DNA from: QHXW01 sp035297145
GTDB lineage: Bacteria > Acidobacteriota > Terriglobia > Bryobacterales > Bryobacteraceae
Direction of reading: 5' to 3'
Length of the DNA stretch: 57,586 nt
NCBI GenBank assembly: GCA_035297145.1
Contig: DATGZN010000074.1
Span: 1-57,586, forward strand
Position numbers and translations under genes: made by a program. Below, in pieces: positions 35,401 to 45,225 of the stretch. Positions within the stretch are counted from its first letter, which is position 1. Every line of letters starts with the position of its first letter. The notes under the pieces are model-generated. The model saw only the letters and a list, made by a program, of their open reading frames with translations, had not been told where the DNA came from and did no database searches.

Positions 35401-35618
35401 CGGACAGATACGTAACAACCGCTCTGATCGAGTACACGCATGATTCTCTCGGAAGAATGCCTAATCTTGATCCTTGAGCGCGTCCCACCGACGTCAATCG
35501 GTTGGGTAAGGTCTCCGAGAATCGTGACGGTTCCCTGCAACCAACCGATGAAGGGCTCCTGAGCCACGTTGGCAGGCACCTGCTCTGAAGCTCCATCCGT
35601 GGGTTCCGGCTTGTTCAT
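35388..35618 (-). CDS. Small hypothetical protein with an antitoxin-like segment
   Basis: A 76-residue frame that overlaps the convergent small gene by 13 bases. The middle segment GWLQGTVTILGDLTQPID resembles the toxin-binding tail of Phd/VapB-type antitoxins, which often read G-x-x-KG-x-x-x-I-x-GDI-x-x-P-x-D. The usual Trp after it is missing, the DNA-binding N-terminal domain is absent, and no toxin gene is adjacent. It may be a fragment or an unrelated protein. No strong ribosome-binding site is seen. Confidence 0.4.
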   Translation of the reverse strand: MNKPEPTDGASEQVPANVAQEPFIGWLQGTVTILGDLTQPIDVGGTRSRIKIRHSSERIMRVLDQSGCYVSVRYLN

Positions 35619-35654
35619 GTGGTCACTTCACAACCATCTTACAAAATGTTCGCC

Positions 35655-35663
35655 TGCTAGACT
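35655..35663 (+). promoter_or_regulatory. Extended -10 box TGCTAGACT for lpxB
   Basis: TGC plus TAGACT (35658-35663) ends 8 nt before the lpxB ATG at 35672. The AAGGGA between them abuts the ATG too closely for a normal ribosome-binding site. A leaderless transcript is inferred. Confidence 0.45.
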
Positions 35664-35671
35664 GCAAGGGA

Positions 35672-36823
35672 ATGGCCCGCGACATTCTGATCTCGGCGGG
35701 AGAAGCCTCAGGCGACCGGTATGCCGCCATGCTGGTGGAGGAGCTGCGCCACCGCTGGCCCGGTACACGCTTCTTCGGGTGCGCTGGACCGCGGATGCGG
35801 CGGGCGGGCGTGGAGGCTGTAATCGAAGCCGAGAGCCTAGCGGTTGTGGGGCTGGTGGAAGTGCTTGCGCATCTGCCGCGTATCTGGCGCGAGTACCGCA
35901 AGACGGTGTCCGCGGCGCAGATGCGGCGGCCAGAACTGGCCATCCTGACCGACTCGCCGGACTTTCACTTGCGGCTTGCGCGACGCCTGAAAAAGCAAGG
36001 CGTGCCGGTGGTCTATCTGGTGGCGCCGCAGGTGTGGGCGTGGCGCAAGGGGCGGATTCGTGGAATGCGGCGGACAATCAGCCGGCTGCTGTGCATTTTT
36101 CCCTTCGAAGAGGCGTTTTTCCGGGCGAACGGCCTCCCGGCGTCGTATATAGGCCACCCACTAGCCGGCGTGGTACGGCCGTCACTTGAAAAATCTGAGT
36201 TTTTTCGGAAACACAGATTGGCCCCTAACCGTCAATTGGTTACGGTGCTCCCCGGGAGCCGGAAAGGTGAGGCGGCGCGACATTTGCCAGCGTTGGTGGA
36301 CGCAGTTGAAAGGATTTACAGACAACAAGCCACCCATTTCGTGTTGCCGGCGTCGGAAACCACGGGCGCTCGATTCTTTACGGAGCGCATCGGGAGCGCA
36401 CCCATCCAAGTGATCGAAGGCGAAACCTGGGACGCCATTGCGCACGCGGATCTCGCGCTGGCGGCCAGCGGCACAGTGACGATCGAGGCTGCGCTCCTGG
36501 GAACACCCATGATTACGTTTTACAAAGTGAATGCGCTGAGCTGGCTGTTGGGACGCTTTCTGGTGCGGGTGCCATTCTATTCCATGGTGAACCTGGTGGT
36601 GGAGCGGTGCATTGTCCCGGAGCTGATGCAGACGGCAATGCGCGGTGAGCGTCTGGCGGCTGAGGCTTTGCAGTTGTTACGGGATGGCGCCGCGCGCGAG
36701 CGAATGCGCGAAGATCTGGCTGAAGTTTCGCGGCTGTTGTCGGGCGAAGGGCGGCCTATGGAAAAAGCAGCCGCAGTGGTGGAACAATTGATAATGGAAA
36801 GACAAGCGGCACATGTTGCGTAA
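35672..36823 (+). CDS. lpxB: Lipid-A-disaccharide synthase
   Basis: Membrane-associated GT-B glycosyltransferase (family GT19, EC 2.4.1.182) that joins UDP-diacylglucosamine and lipid X to make the lipid A disaccharide, so the cell has a lipopolysaccharide outer membrane. The 383-residue protein has the family opening ILISAGEASGD, FFGCAGPRMRRAG, LTDSPDFHLRLA, VAPQVWAWRKGRIRGM, IFPFEEAFF, YIGHPLAG and the C-terminal ASGTVTIEAAL donor-site region. The other lpx genes are elsewhere. It overlaps the next gene by 11 bases. Confidence 0.95.
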   Translation: MARDILISAGEASGDRYAAMLVEELRHRWPGTRFFGCAGPRMRRAGVEAVIEAESLAVVGLVEVLAHLPRIWREYRKTVSAAQMRRPELAILTDSPDFHLRLARRLKKQGVPVVYLVAPQVWAWRKGRIRGMRRTISRLLCIFPFEEAFFRANGLPASYIGHPLAGVVRPSLEKSEFFRKHRLAPNRQLVTVLPGSRKGEAARHLPALVDAVERIYRQQATHFVLPASETTGARFFTERIGSAPIQVIEGETWDAIAHADLALAASGTVTIEAALLGTPMITFYKVNALSWLLGRFLVRVPFYSMVNLVVERCIVPELMQTAMRGERLAAEALQLLRDGAARERMREDLAEVSRLLSGEGRPMEKAAAVVEQLIMERQAAHVA

Positions 36824-38777
36824 TTTTTTGATTGTTGCGGCCGTGACGGCCAGCTCGGTGAGCCTCACGGCGCAGGAACGGCGCTCGCGCATCGACGTTG
36901 AGCACTACGTCATCAATGCCGAAATCAACGAGAATACTCAGATTCTCGCGGCAAGAGCCGCAGTGCGATTCACGCCTTTGGAGGATATCACTAATGCGAC
37001 GTTTGAGCTGAATAACGCGCTCAACATCTCGCGTGTTGTGGATGCTAGCGGCCGGCAGATGCAAGCATCGCGGTCGCAGCAGGACTCTACTGTCCGGCTG
37101 AACTTCGACCAACCCCTGCCCAAAGGCAAGCCGGTGAACATGACATTCGACTACGATGGCCGGCTGACGGGCGACGAAGAATCTCCCGTTTACGGCATCA
37201 AGTTTGCCGCCATTCACAACGATTATGCCTATCTGATGTATCCCGCACGCTGGTTTCCGATCAACGGCTACACCACCGACCGGTACTCAGCCGAGCTGAA
37301 CATTACCGTTGCCGCAGGCAATCGGGTCATCGCGAGTGGCCTGGAGACATCGAAGCCGAACGGAGACAAGACGATCTACAGCTTCCGGTTCGACGAGAAT
37401 TCCTTCCCGGGCAGTATCGCGGTAGTGCGCGGCGACGGCAAGAAGGTGAATTCCGAAGGCGTCACTACCAGCTTGTACTTCCGGGGCGGCGAGCAGGCCA
37501 TGGCGGATGTCTACGGCCAGGAAACAGGGAAGATCATCACCTATTTCACAGCAACCTTCGGTTTGCCGCCCTACGCCAATCTGGCGCTGGTCGAGACCGA
37601 TGATGGCTCGCCCAACGGGTTCTCGTCACCCGGGGTAATCTTCCTGAACCCTCGCGGCATCGGGCACGATGTGAATGCCAAGCTGCTGGCCAACCAGATT
37701 TCGCGCCAATGGTGGCATGCCCTGATTTCGCCTGCGACGCGCAATCATCTGTGGCTGACCAATGGATTAGCCGCTTACTCCGAGCTTATCTACGCGGAAC
37801 ATACCAACGGGCCAGGCGCGCTCGAAACGCAGTTCCACGATATGGCGGTAGAGGCTTTGACCATCCAGAACGTCCCGGTCATACAGGCAGCGCGCTTGGA
37901 GGATTACTCGCCGGAGCTTTGGGCGCTTACTGGGTCCAAAGGTGCGGCTGTCCTGAACATGCTGCGCTTCGATCTTGGCGACGCGAAGTTCTTCGAAACG
38001 CTGAAAGAGTTCGTCAAGGACTTCGCATGGAAGTCGGTGACCACCGAGGATTTCAAGAAGGTGGCCGAGCGGGTCGCACAGGAGAATCTGGGCTACTTTT
38101 TCATTGAATGGATCGAATCGAGCGGCGCACCGGAGTTTAAGCTGGAGTACACGATTTTCCGCACCCAGAAGGGTTTTCGCGTGATGGGAAAAGTGTCGCA
38201 GGACCTGGATACGTTCCGTATGCCCGCGGATCTGAAAATCGAAACCGAAGGCAACCCCGAGGAGAAGCGCATTGAGGTGGTGGGGACGTCGTCGGAATTC
38301 TCAGTGGATACGTTCGGCAAGCCGAAGTCCGTGACCATCGATCCTAACGGCCGTCTGCTGCGTTACTCCGACACTATGCGCGTAGCGGTGGCGATCCGTC
38401 GCGGCGAGCAGTTTGTCGAGGTGAGTGATTTCGGCGAGGCGTTGAAGGAATTTCAGAAGGCTCTCGAGACCAAAAGAAACAGCTCCCTCGCACACTACCG
38501 CATAGCGGACGTGTTCTCTAAGCAGAACAACTACCAGTCGGCCGCTAACGAATTCCGCGAGGTGCTGAACGGGGATCTCGATCCAAAGTGGACAGAGGTT
38601 TGGTCCCACATCAACCTGGGGGAGATTTTCGACATCACCGGCCAGCGCGAGCGCGCTGTCAACGAATACCAGCTCGCGCAACGCACCCGTGACAATACGC
38701 AGGGTGCGCAGGACGAAGCGGCGAAATACCTCAAGACGCCGTATGAGCGAAAAAAGAGCTCGCTGGACGAGAGGTAG
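36813..38777 (+). CDS. M1 aminopeptidase-like protein without the zinc site
   Basis: A 654-residue exported protein (signal peptide 1-20) with the M1 layout: N-terminal beta domain about 25-220, a gluzincin-like domain, a helical part and a C-terminal TPR region of about 540-640 (DFGEALKEFQKAL, RIADVFSKQNNYQSAANEF). Where M1 enzymes have HExxH-18-E, this protein has NQISR (Asn294, Gln295, Arg298), and the downstream Glu is Asn317 in WLTNGLAAY. The spacing is preserved, but every ligand and the catalytic Glu are lost, so it is a pseudoenzyme. A binding or scaffolding role is inferred. It overlaps the lpxB end by 11 nt. Confidence 0.85.
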   Translation: MLRNFLIVAAVTASSVSLTAQERRSRIDVEHYVINAEINENTQILAARAAVRFTPLEDITNATFELNNALNISRVVDASGRQMQASRSQQDSTVRLNFDQPLPKGKPVNMTFDYDGRLTGDEESPVYGIKFAAIHNDYAYLMYPARWFPINGYTTDRYSAELNITVAAGNRVIASGLETSKPNGDKTIYSFRFDENSFPGSIAVVRGDGKKVNSEGVTTSLYFRGGEQAMADVYGQETGKIITYFTATFGLPPYANLALVETDDGSPNGFSSPGVIFLNPRGIGHDVNAKLLANQISRQWWHALISPATRNHLWLTNGLAAYSELIYAEHTNGPGALETQFHDMAVEALTIQNVPVIQAARLEDYSPELWALTGSKGAAVLNMLRFDLGDAKFFETLKEFVKDFAWKSVTTEDFKKVAERVAQENLGYFFIEWIESSGAPEFKLEYTIFRTQKGFRVMGKVSQDLDTFRMPADLKIETEGNPEEKRIEVVGTSSEFSVDTFGKPKSVTIDPNGRLLRYSDTMRVAVAIRRGEQFVEVSDFGEALKEFQKALETKRNSSLAHYRIADVFSKQNNYQSAANEFREVLNGDLDPKWTEVWSHINLGEIFDITGQRERAVNEYQLAQRTRDNTQGAQDEAAKYLKTPYERKKSSLDER

Positions 38778-38790
38778 CCAATGTGCGCCC

Positions 38791-40146
38791 CTACTCTGAG
38801 GCGGGCGCTTCGGTCTGCGTGCCCCTGGGCCGGCGAGCCGGGCGAGGACTTCTACGGGGGCGGGATGTGCGCCGCGCGCCGCCCTGACCGTCACTTCCCG
38901 CAGGTTTTCGCCGCGGCGGCCGGCGGGCCTTGGTGACCTTTTCTAACGGTTGGCCCGCGATTGTGGGAGCGGGCTCCTCGGTAGGTTGTTCGTCGCTGAT
39001 CACCGGGACTTCCGCCTCAGGCACGGCCGGCGGATGGAATTCCGCTCCAAGGTAGACCATGAGGCCCTTCTCTTCGTCGGGCTCGACGCGCACGACGGAT
39101 TTGTCCTGCGCGTAGTTCAGCAACTCACCGAATTCCTGGAACCCGAATTTTTTCCAATCGTAATCGGGCTGCTCTTCCTTCACCCAGGCCGCCAGGTCCT
39201 CGGCAGACGCACCGTTGTCGATTTCCAGGCGATGGGTCTCGAGTACATCGCGCAGCACGGGGAGCGCTTCCTCGGGCTTAGCCACAGTCGCCTGCTCGGC
39301 GGCGATTTCGCCCTTGCGCTTGATCATGTAGCGGCCTTCACCGCCGGTGACGTCGACCAGATCGGCCTTTTGCAACTTTTCCACGAAATCCGTGAATGAT
39401 CCCGCGCCGTATGCCTTCTCGCTGAAGGTGGAGTCGAGCTGCAGCATGGTGGACTTGAGCAGTCCGAGCTGCGGCCGCACCTCCCGGCGTTCCAGCACCT
39501 GGAGAGCGCGGTCAACTAAAGGCATGGCCTGGGTAAGCTCCAACGGTGGCGGCCTGCGCCCTCCACCGCGGCGTTCGAGCGGCGGTCCGTTCAGCGGTGG
39601 TCCTTGCTGTCCTTGCATCTGCGGTTGAGGCTGCGGCGTTGGGCCGCGGCTATGCTTGGACGGCTCCATCAGTAAGGATTCGTAGCTGATGAACTCATGG
39701 CAATTCTTCTGCAGAATGGTGGAGGTAAATGCCCGCCCGCCAACTACATACACGCGCTTGTCATACTGTTTGAGTTTGTTGACCAACGCAATGAAATCGC
39801 TATCGCCGCTGACGATGGCGAAGGCGTTAATGTGGTCGTGGGTGAAGGCCATCTCGAGCGCGTCCAGCGCCAGATTGATGTCGGCCCCATTCTTATCGCC
39901 ACGCGGCGAAGGATCGCGTTGTACCATCTGCACCGCGTGCTCGGACAGCTCGCGTGTGAAAGTGTCTTGCCTTCCCCAGTTGGCGTAAGCGATCTTCGTG
40001 ACAATCTCCCCGCGCTCTTTCAGCGCGTCGAGCACCGCGGCTACATCGAACTCGCGCTGCAGCGTAGACTTGACGCCAATCTCTATATTGTCGAAGTCGA
40101 TGAATACGGCTATCTTGAACTTTTCTTCCATTTCCTGTCTTCTCAT
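38791..40146 (-). CDS. NYN nuclease-fold protein with OST-HTH/LOTUS domains
   Basis: A 451-residue putative RNA-processing protein. Residues about 8-160 form a NYN (LabA/DUF88-like PIN-type) domain with the acidic residues of FIDFDNIEIG, GDKNGADINLALDAL and IVSGDSDFIALVNKL. Two OST-HTH/LOTUS-like winged helices follow, about 200-275 and 295-375. The C-terminus is a highly basic Arg/Pro tail (from about 405), likely binding RNA. ATG 40146 follows AGGG with 6 nt spacing; ATG 40131 is an alternative. It lies 20 nt after the cobalamin-binding mutase subunit, an unusual partner, so co-transcription is likely but the link is unexplained. Confidence 0.85.
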   Translation of the reverse strand: MRRQEMEEKFKIAVFIDFDNIEIGVKSTLQREFDVAAVLDALKERGEIVTKIAYANWGRQDTFTRELSEHAVQMVQRDPSPRGDKNGADINLALDALEMAFTHDHINAFAIVSGDSDFIALVNKLKQYDKRVYVVGGRAFTSTILQKNCHEFISYESLLMEPSKHSRGPTPQPQPQMQGQQGPPLNGPPLERRGGGRRPPPLELTQAMPLVDRALQVLERREVRPQLGLLKSTMLQLDSTFSEKAYGAGSFTDFVEKLQKADLVDVTGGEGRYMIKRKGEIAAEQATVAKPEEALPVLRDVLETHRLEIDNGASAEDLAAWVKEEQPDYDWKKFGFQEFGELLNYAQDKSVVRVEPDEEKGLMVYLGAEFHPPAVPEAEVPVISDEQPTEEPAPTIAGQPLEKVTKARRPPRRKPAGSDGQGGARRTSRPRRSPRPARRPRGTQTEAPASE

Positions 40147-40166
40147 GATGGACCCTGAAACGCGCC

Positions 40167-40562
40167 TTACGCGGCCACGCTCGAACGGATGAATCCTACA
40201 ATCTCTTCGAGCGAAGCTCCTGGCTGGAATACCGCCGCGACGCCTTGGCGCTTCAACTCGGCGGCATCTTCATCTGGAATGATACCGCCGACGACTACCC
40301 TTACGTCGCCCATATCCTTTTCCCGAAGCAGATCGAGCACCCGCGGCACAATCGCGTTGTGGGCTCCGGAAAGGATCGACAGGCCAATGACCTGTACATC
40401 CTCCTGAAGCGCCGCGCTCACGATCATTTCCGGTGTCTGCCGCAAGCCAGTATAGATCACTTCCATACCGGCATCGCGCAAAGCGCGCGCGATGACTTTC
40501 GCACCGCGATCGTGACCGTCCAAGCCCGGCTTGGCCACGAGCACTCGTATGGGCGCTGCCAT
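40167..40562 (-). CDS. Methylmalonyl-CoA mutase, cobalamin-binding subunit
   Basis: A 131-residue B12-binding Rossmann protein: VLVAKPGLDGHDRGAKVIA contains the DxHxxG-type motif (Asp-Gly-His-Asp-Arg-Gly) whose His ligates cobalt, followed by LSILSGAH and VVVGGIIPDEDA. It matches the C-terminal domain of methylmalonyl-CoA mutase (EC 5.4.99.2) made as a separate chain. It starts 3 nt after the large subunit and ends 20 nt before the NYN gene. Together the two subunits interconvert methylmalonyl-CoA and succinyl-CoA in propionate metabolism. Confidence 0.93.
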   Translation of the reverse strand: MAAPIRVLVAKPGLDGHDRGAKVIARALRDAGMEVIYTGLRQTPEMIVSAALQEDVQVIGLSILSGAHNAIVPRVLDLLREKDMGDVRVVVGGIIPDEDAAELKRQGVAAVFQPGASLEEIVGFIRSSVAA

Positions 40563-40565
40563 GAA

Positions 40566-42185
<1,620 letters not shown>

Positions 42186-42193
42186 TAGTTGTC

Positions 42194-42199
42194 ATTCTA
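42194..42199 (-). promoter_or_regulatory. -10 box TAGAAT for the mutase operon
   Basis: TAGAAT on the minus strand (5/6 match) ends 8 nt before the GTG at 42185. No Shine-Dalgarno sequence intervenes. Leaderless transcription is inferred. Confidence 0.45.
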
Positions 42200-42242
42200 A
42201 CTCGCGCAGACCGCACAGATTGGCGCGGCGAATATTGCTCGG

Positions 42243-43094
42243 TTAGGAACGTTTCGCCAACGAGCGGCGGCGGAGGAGCGCAAGCAAACCGGCAGCGGTT
42301 CCGAATAACACCAGACTGGTGGGTTCGGGCACAGCGGCGGAGCCTGTTGTAAAGCTTCCCTCGGTCCGCACGTCGAAGCCTTGATCGATGGTCACGCCGG
42401 TGGCGCCATCCAAACTGCGAATACGGTCTGAGAAATCCAGTTCAAATGAGTACGAAGTTCCGGGTAGCAGCTTGTTCGCCGGCAGGAAAACGCTGGTGGT
42501 GGAATTGGAGAGGAACGCTTCAGTGAAAACCACCGTGCCTGCGTCAAAAATCGTAAAGAAAGTGAACGCCTCGTTCGCATGCGAGTCCGGCGAAAAGGAA
42601 TTGAAGCCGATTGTAAGAGAGTTTGTGGGATTTAATCCCTGCAAACCGATAAACGCGCTGGGATCTAGCGCGGGAATGTCAGTTGTGAAAGCGTCCAACG
42701 GGTAAGAAAACGTCTCACTTTGAGGGCCATCCGTCCCACCAGTACCCGTGATTGTGTAGGACCCGAAAGGAAACTGGGTGTGTAGGCCCGCAAAAGTTGT
42801 GAAGAGAAGAGAACTGGCACCAAAGGACGTGCCGCTGACCGGGAGACTCGTGAGAGTAGCATTCGGGCTGGTCAGGTTGCCACCAGTGAAATCTCCCGCA
42901 GCCACAGAGTTCCCACCAAAGCTAAAGAAGAACAAGCTCGGAGACGTTGGAGCGGCACTGCCGGTTTGCTCGTATATTGTATTATCGAAAATGTTTACCT
43001 CTGTGAGGTCCGCGCGGGCAGGAATTGCGTTGCTCAGCAGCAACGCGGCTGCGCTTACTCGTAGCAGGCTCGGTACCCTGACATTTAGACGCAT
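42243..43094 (-). CDS. PEP-CTERM sorting domain protein
   Basis: A 283-residue exported protein with a signal peptide of about 28 residues, a Ser/Thr/Gly-rich beta-rich body and the C-terminal tripartite tag VPEPTSLVLFGTAAGLLAL followed by RRRS. Such tags are cut by an exosortase (EpsH/Xrt) and tie proteins to exopolysaccharide export; no exosortase is in the window. The ATG at 43094 has GGAGG 6 nt upstream, which decides it over an upstream in-frame start at 43151. The role of the body is unknown. Adjacent phosphomannomutase could supply sugar precursors, but it is transcribed divergently. Confidence 0.88.
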   Translation of the reverse strand: MRLNVRVPSLLRVSAAALLLSNAIPARADLTEVNIFDNTIYEQTGSAAPTSPSLFFFSFGGNSVAAGDFTGGNLTSPNATLTSLPVSGTSFGASSLLFTTFAGLHTQFPFGSYTITGTGGTDGPQSETFSYPLDAFTTDIPALDPSAFIGLQGLNPTNSLTIGFNSFSPDSHANEAFTFFTIFDAGTVVFTEAFLSNSTTSVFLPANKLLPGTSYSFELDFSDRIRSLDGATGVTIDQGFDVRTEGSFTTGSAAVPEPTSLVLFGTAAGLLALLRRRSLAKRS

Positions 43095-43255
43095 AGCTTC
43101 CTCCGAGAAGCGAAATTCACCCCGGGGTTTCCACGGTAACCTCCGAGGCAAGGCTCAGTATACAGAAACGCTCCATTGCTGCAAGCCGCCGCTGGTATTC
43201 TTTAGTACTGGTCCTGGAACCACTCCGTGCGCGAACAGCCATTCGCATCGGGCGT

Positions 43256-43261
43256 TATACT
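43256..43261 (+). promoter_or_regulatory. -10 box TATACT for phosphomannomutase
   Basis: TATACT (5/6 match) ends 8 nt before the GTG at 43270, with no Shine-Dalgarno sequence and no clear -35. This is the clearest single case in the window for a leaderless start. Confidence 0.5.
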
Positions 43262-43269
43262 GCGACTGA

Positions 43270-44619
43270 GTGCTCAAATCCACCATTTTTCGCGAATACG
43301 ACATCCGCGGCATCGCGGATGAGGAACTGCTCGATGCTGGGATTACAGAGCTGGGCAAAGCCGTCGGCACGTATTTACAACGCAAGAACGGGAAGAACGT
43401 CAACCTTGGCCGCGACTGCCGGCTGAGCTCCACGCGATTGCGGAATGCGTTGATCCAAGGCCTGGTGGCGAGCGGCTGCCACGTGACCGACGTGGGGGTG
43501 GTACCCACGCCGTTGCTCTATTACTCCGTTTTTCATCTCAAAGCCGGCGGCGCGGTGATGATCACGGGTAGCCATAACCCCGCCGAATACAACGGGTTCA
43601 AGGTGGTGTCGGGTGGTTCGACGATTCACGGCGACGAGGTTCAGGAGCTTCGCCGGATGATCGAACGTAGGGACTTCGCGCAGGGATCGGGATCGGAGAA
43701 ATCGTTCGACGTCGTAACGCCGTATGTTGACGAAATCAGCGCGCAGTTTCAATTCCCGCGGCGTGTGAAGGTGGTAGCCGACGCAGGTAATGGTACTGCC
43801 GGCCCGGCGATGCATCGTATTTTTCAGAAGCTGAATTGCGAGGCCACCGAGCTGTTCTTCGACATGGACGGCCGTTTTCCGAATCACCACCCGGATCCCA
43901 CGGTGCCCAAGAACCTGTCGCAACTCGTGGAAGCAGTGCAAGCGCAGCACGCGGATGTCGGCATCGCATTCGATGGCGACGCGGACCGCATTGGCGCAGT
44001 GGACGACAAGGGGACGGTGGTCTATGGCGACCAGTTGATGATCATTTATGCGCGCGAAATCCTGAGCCGCAAGCCCGGCGCCACATTCATCGGGGAAGTG
44101 AAATGCTCGCAAACGATGTACGACGATATTCGCCAACGCGGTGGCAACCCGATCATGTGGAAAACAGGTCACTCGCTGATCAAAGCGAAGATGAAGGAAA
44201 CGCACGCGGATCTGGCGGGTGAAATGAGCGGCCACATGTTTTTCGCAGACCGCTATTACGGTTTCGACGATGCGCTGTATGCTGCATGCCGGCTGATGGA
44301 AATCGTGGCGAAGTCGGATCAGCCACTCTCCGCGCAACTGGCCGATCTTCCCAGAACTGTGGCTACTCCGGAGATTCGCGTCGACTGCGCGGATGAGCGA
44401 AAATTCGAAGTTGTCCGGCGCGTGAGCGAGAAATACAAGAAGACCCATCGAACGGTTGACGTGGATGGAGTGCGGATTCTGTTTCCACACGGATGGGGGC
44501 TGGTTCGGGCATCGAACACACAGCCCGTACTAGTGCTCCGTTTTGAGGCTTCCACGCCGGAACTACTGGCTCAGTATCAACGGGAGGTCGAAGCGGCCGT
44601 GGCGCAGGTAGCTGCGTGA
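43270..44619 (+). CDS. Phosphomannomutase/phosphoglucomutase
   Basis: An alpha-D-phosphohexomutase of 449 residues that moves phosphate between C6 and C1 of mannose or glucose (EC 5.4.2.8/5.4.2.2), supplying nucleotide sugars for polysaccharides. It opens IFREYDIRGIADEEL, has the phosphoserine loop ITGSHNPAEYNG (Ser101), the metal-binding loop FDGDADRIGAVDD (Asp235, Asp237, Asp239), the sugar-binding GEMSGHMFF and a phosphate-binding RASNTQPVLVLRFEA. These are AlgC/ManB-like. The start is GTG, as given by the opening motif. Confidence 0.94.
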   Translation: MLKSTIFREYDIRGIADEELLDAGITELGKAVGTYLQRKNGKNVNLGRDCRLSSTRLRNALIQGLVASGCHVTDVGVVPTPLLYYSVFHLKAGGAVMITGSHNPAEYNGFKVVSGGSTIHGDEVQELRRMIERRDFAQGSGSEKSFDVVTPYVDEISAQFQFPRRVKVVADAGNGTAGPAMHRIFQKLNCEATELFFDMDGRFPNHHPDPTVPKNLSQLVEAVQAQHADVGIAFDGDADRIGAVDDKGTVVYGDQLMIIYAREILSRKPGATFIGEVKCSQTMYDDIRQRGGNPIMWKTGHSLIKAKMKETHADLAGEMSGHMFFADRYYGFDDALYAACRLMEIVAKSDQPLSAQLADLPRTVATPEIRVDCADERKFEVVRRVSEKYKKTHRTVDVDGVRILFPHGWGLVRASNTQPVLVLRFEASTPELLAQYQREVEAAVAQVAA

Positions 44620-44632
44620 CCGGATTACCGGT
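44619..44632. terminator. Small hairpin between convergent genes
   Basis: ACCGG-ATTA-CCGGT forms a 5-bp stem that touches both stop codons of the convergent phosphomannomutase and unknown genes. It could slow transcription from both sides, but there is no T-run and the stem is short. Confidence 0.25.
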
Positions 44633-45120
44633 TAGCTCTCGGTGCGTCCCGACAGTGCTCTGACCACAGACGCACCACACACCGCCACGCCGGTCCGCGT
44701 CAGAGCAGTCAGGAAATTGTAAAGGAGTTGGTAGAGGATCTGTTCGGTCAGCGGCTGCTTGCCCGGCAGTCTATAACTCGCCGGCAGCTCCTTGGTGATC
44801 GTCAGGCGCACCGAGTTTGCCTGGGGCTTCCCCGCGCGGTCGAGTTGATTAGCGAGCGTCATAGGAGTTTGCATCACCGCGCCGGTGCGCCCATCGACAT
44901 AGAACTGGCAGCGTGAAAACCAGCCCAGGTTGGCGGGATCGGCGGCGTCGAATAACAGCAGCGGCGACTGCCGGCCTGGTGCGGTTAAGTCTGCCGCGAG
45001 GTTTCGCGCTCCGTCCTGAACTTTGATCTCGAAGCCCGCCTGCTTAGCTACGCTGGTGACGGTCTCGGTGTCGAGTTCGAGATAAATGAACTTGTGCTGT
45101 CCCGCCTGCAAAACCTGCAT
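44632..45120 (-). CDS. Hypothetical protein
   Basis: A 162-residue protein, not recognised. It begins QVLQAGQHKFIYLELDTETV, has FSRCQFYVDGRTGAVMQTPMTL in segments and a C-terminal hydrophobic helix (ILYQLLYNFLTALTRTGVAV) that may be membrane-associated. An in-frame ATG at 45198 would add residues encoded by a degenerate tandem repeat; the start at 45120 is preferred because a TGTTACAAT extended -10 ends 9 nt before it. It is convergent with phosphomannomutase. Confidence 0.6.
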   Translation of the reverse strand: MQVLQAGQHKFIYLELDTETVTSVAKQAGFEIKVQDGARNLAADLTAPGRQSPLLLFDAADPANLGWFSRCQFYVDGRTGAVMQTPMTLANQLDRAGKPQANSVRLTITKELPASYRLPGKQPLTEQILYQLLYNFLTALTRTGVAVCGASVVRALSGRTES

Positions 45121-45129
45121 GGAATAGTC

Positions 45130-45138
45130 ATTGTAACA
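45130..45138 (-). promoter_or_regulatory. Extended -10 box TGTTACAAT for the 44632-45120 gene
   Basis: The minus-strand TGT plus TACAAT (45130-45135) lies 9 nt before the ATG at 45120. It is identical over nine bases to the box at 35026-35034. Confidence 0.5.
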
Positions 45139-45170
45139 ACCCGGCGGATAGGGAACCGGGGAAGCGCCGC

Positions 45171-45200
45171 GAATGGACACGAATCCACGCGAATGCACTT
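45171..45200. repeat. Degenerate 10-bp tandem repeat (GAAT units)
   Basis: GAATGGACAC, GAATCCACGC and GAATGCACTT follow each other. The units share GAAT and a CAC-like end. It lies between the Fe-alcohol dehydrogenase and the next gene and looks like a remnant of a dispersed short repeat. Confidence 0.4.
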
Positions 45201-45225
45201 CTTTCGGAGTCCTTTCGCTAGAACA

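Noticed and set aside
43375..44490. A 371-codon minus-strand frame opposite phosphomannomutase
   Set aside because: The plus-strand protein has all catalytic motifs; the antisense frame is His/Arg-rich and has none.
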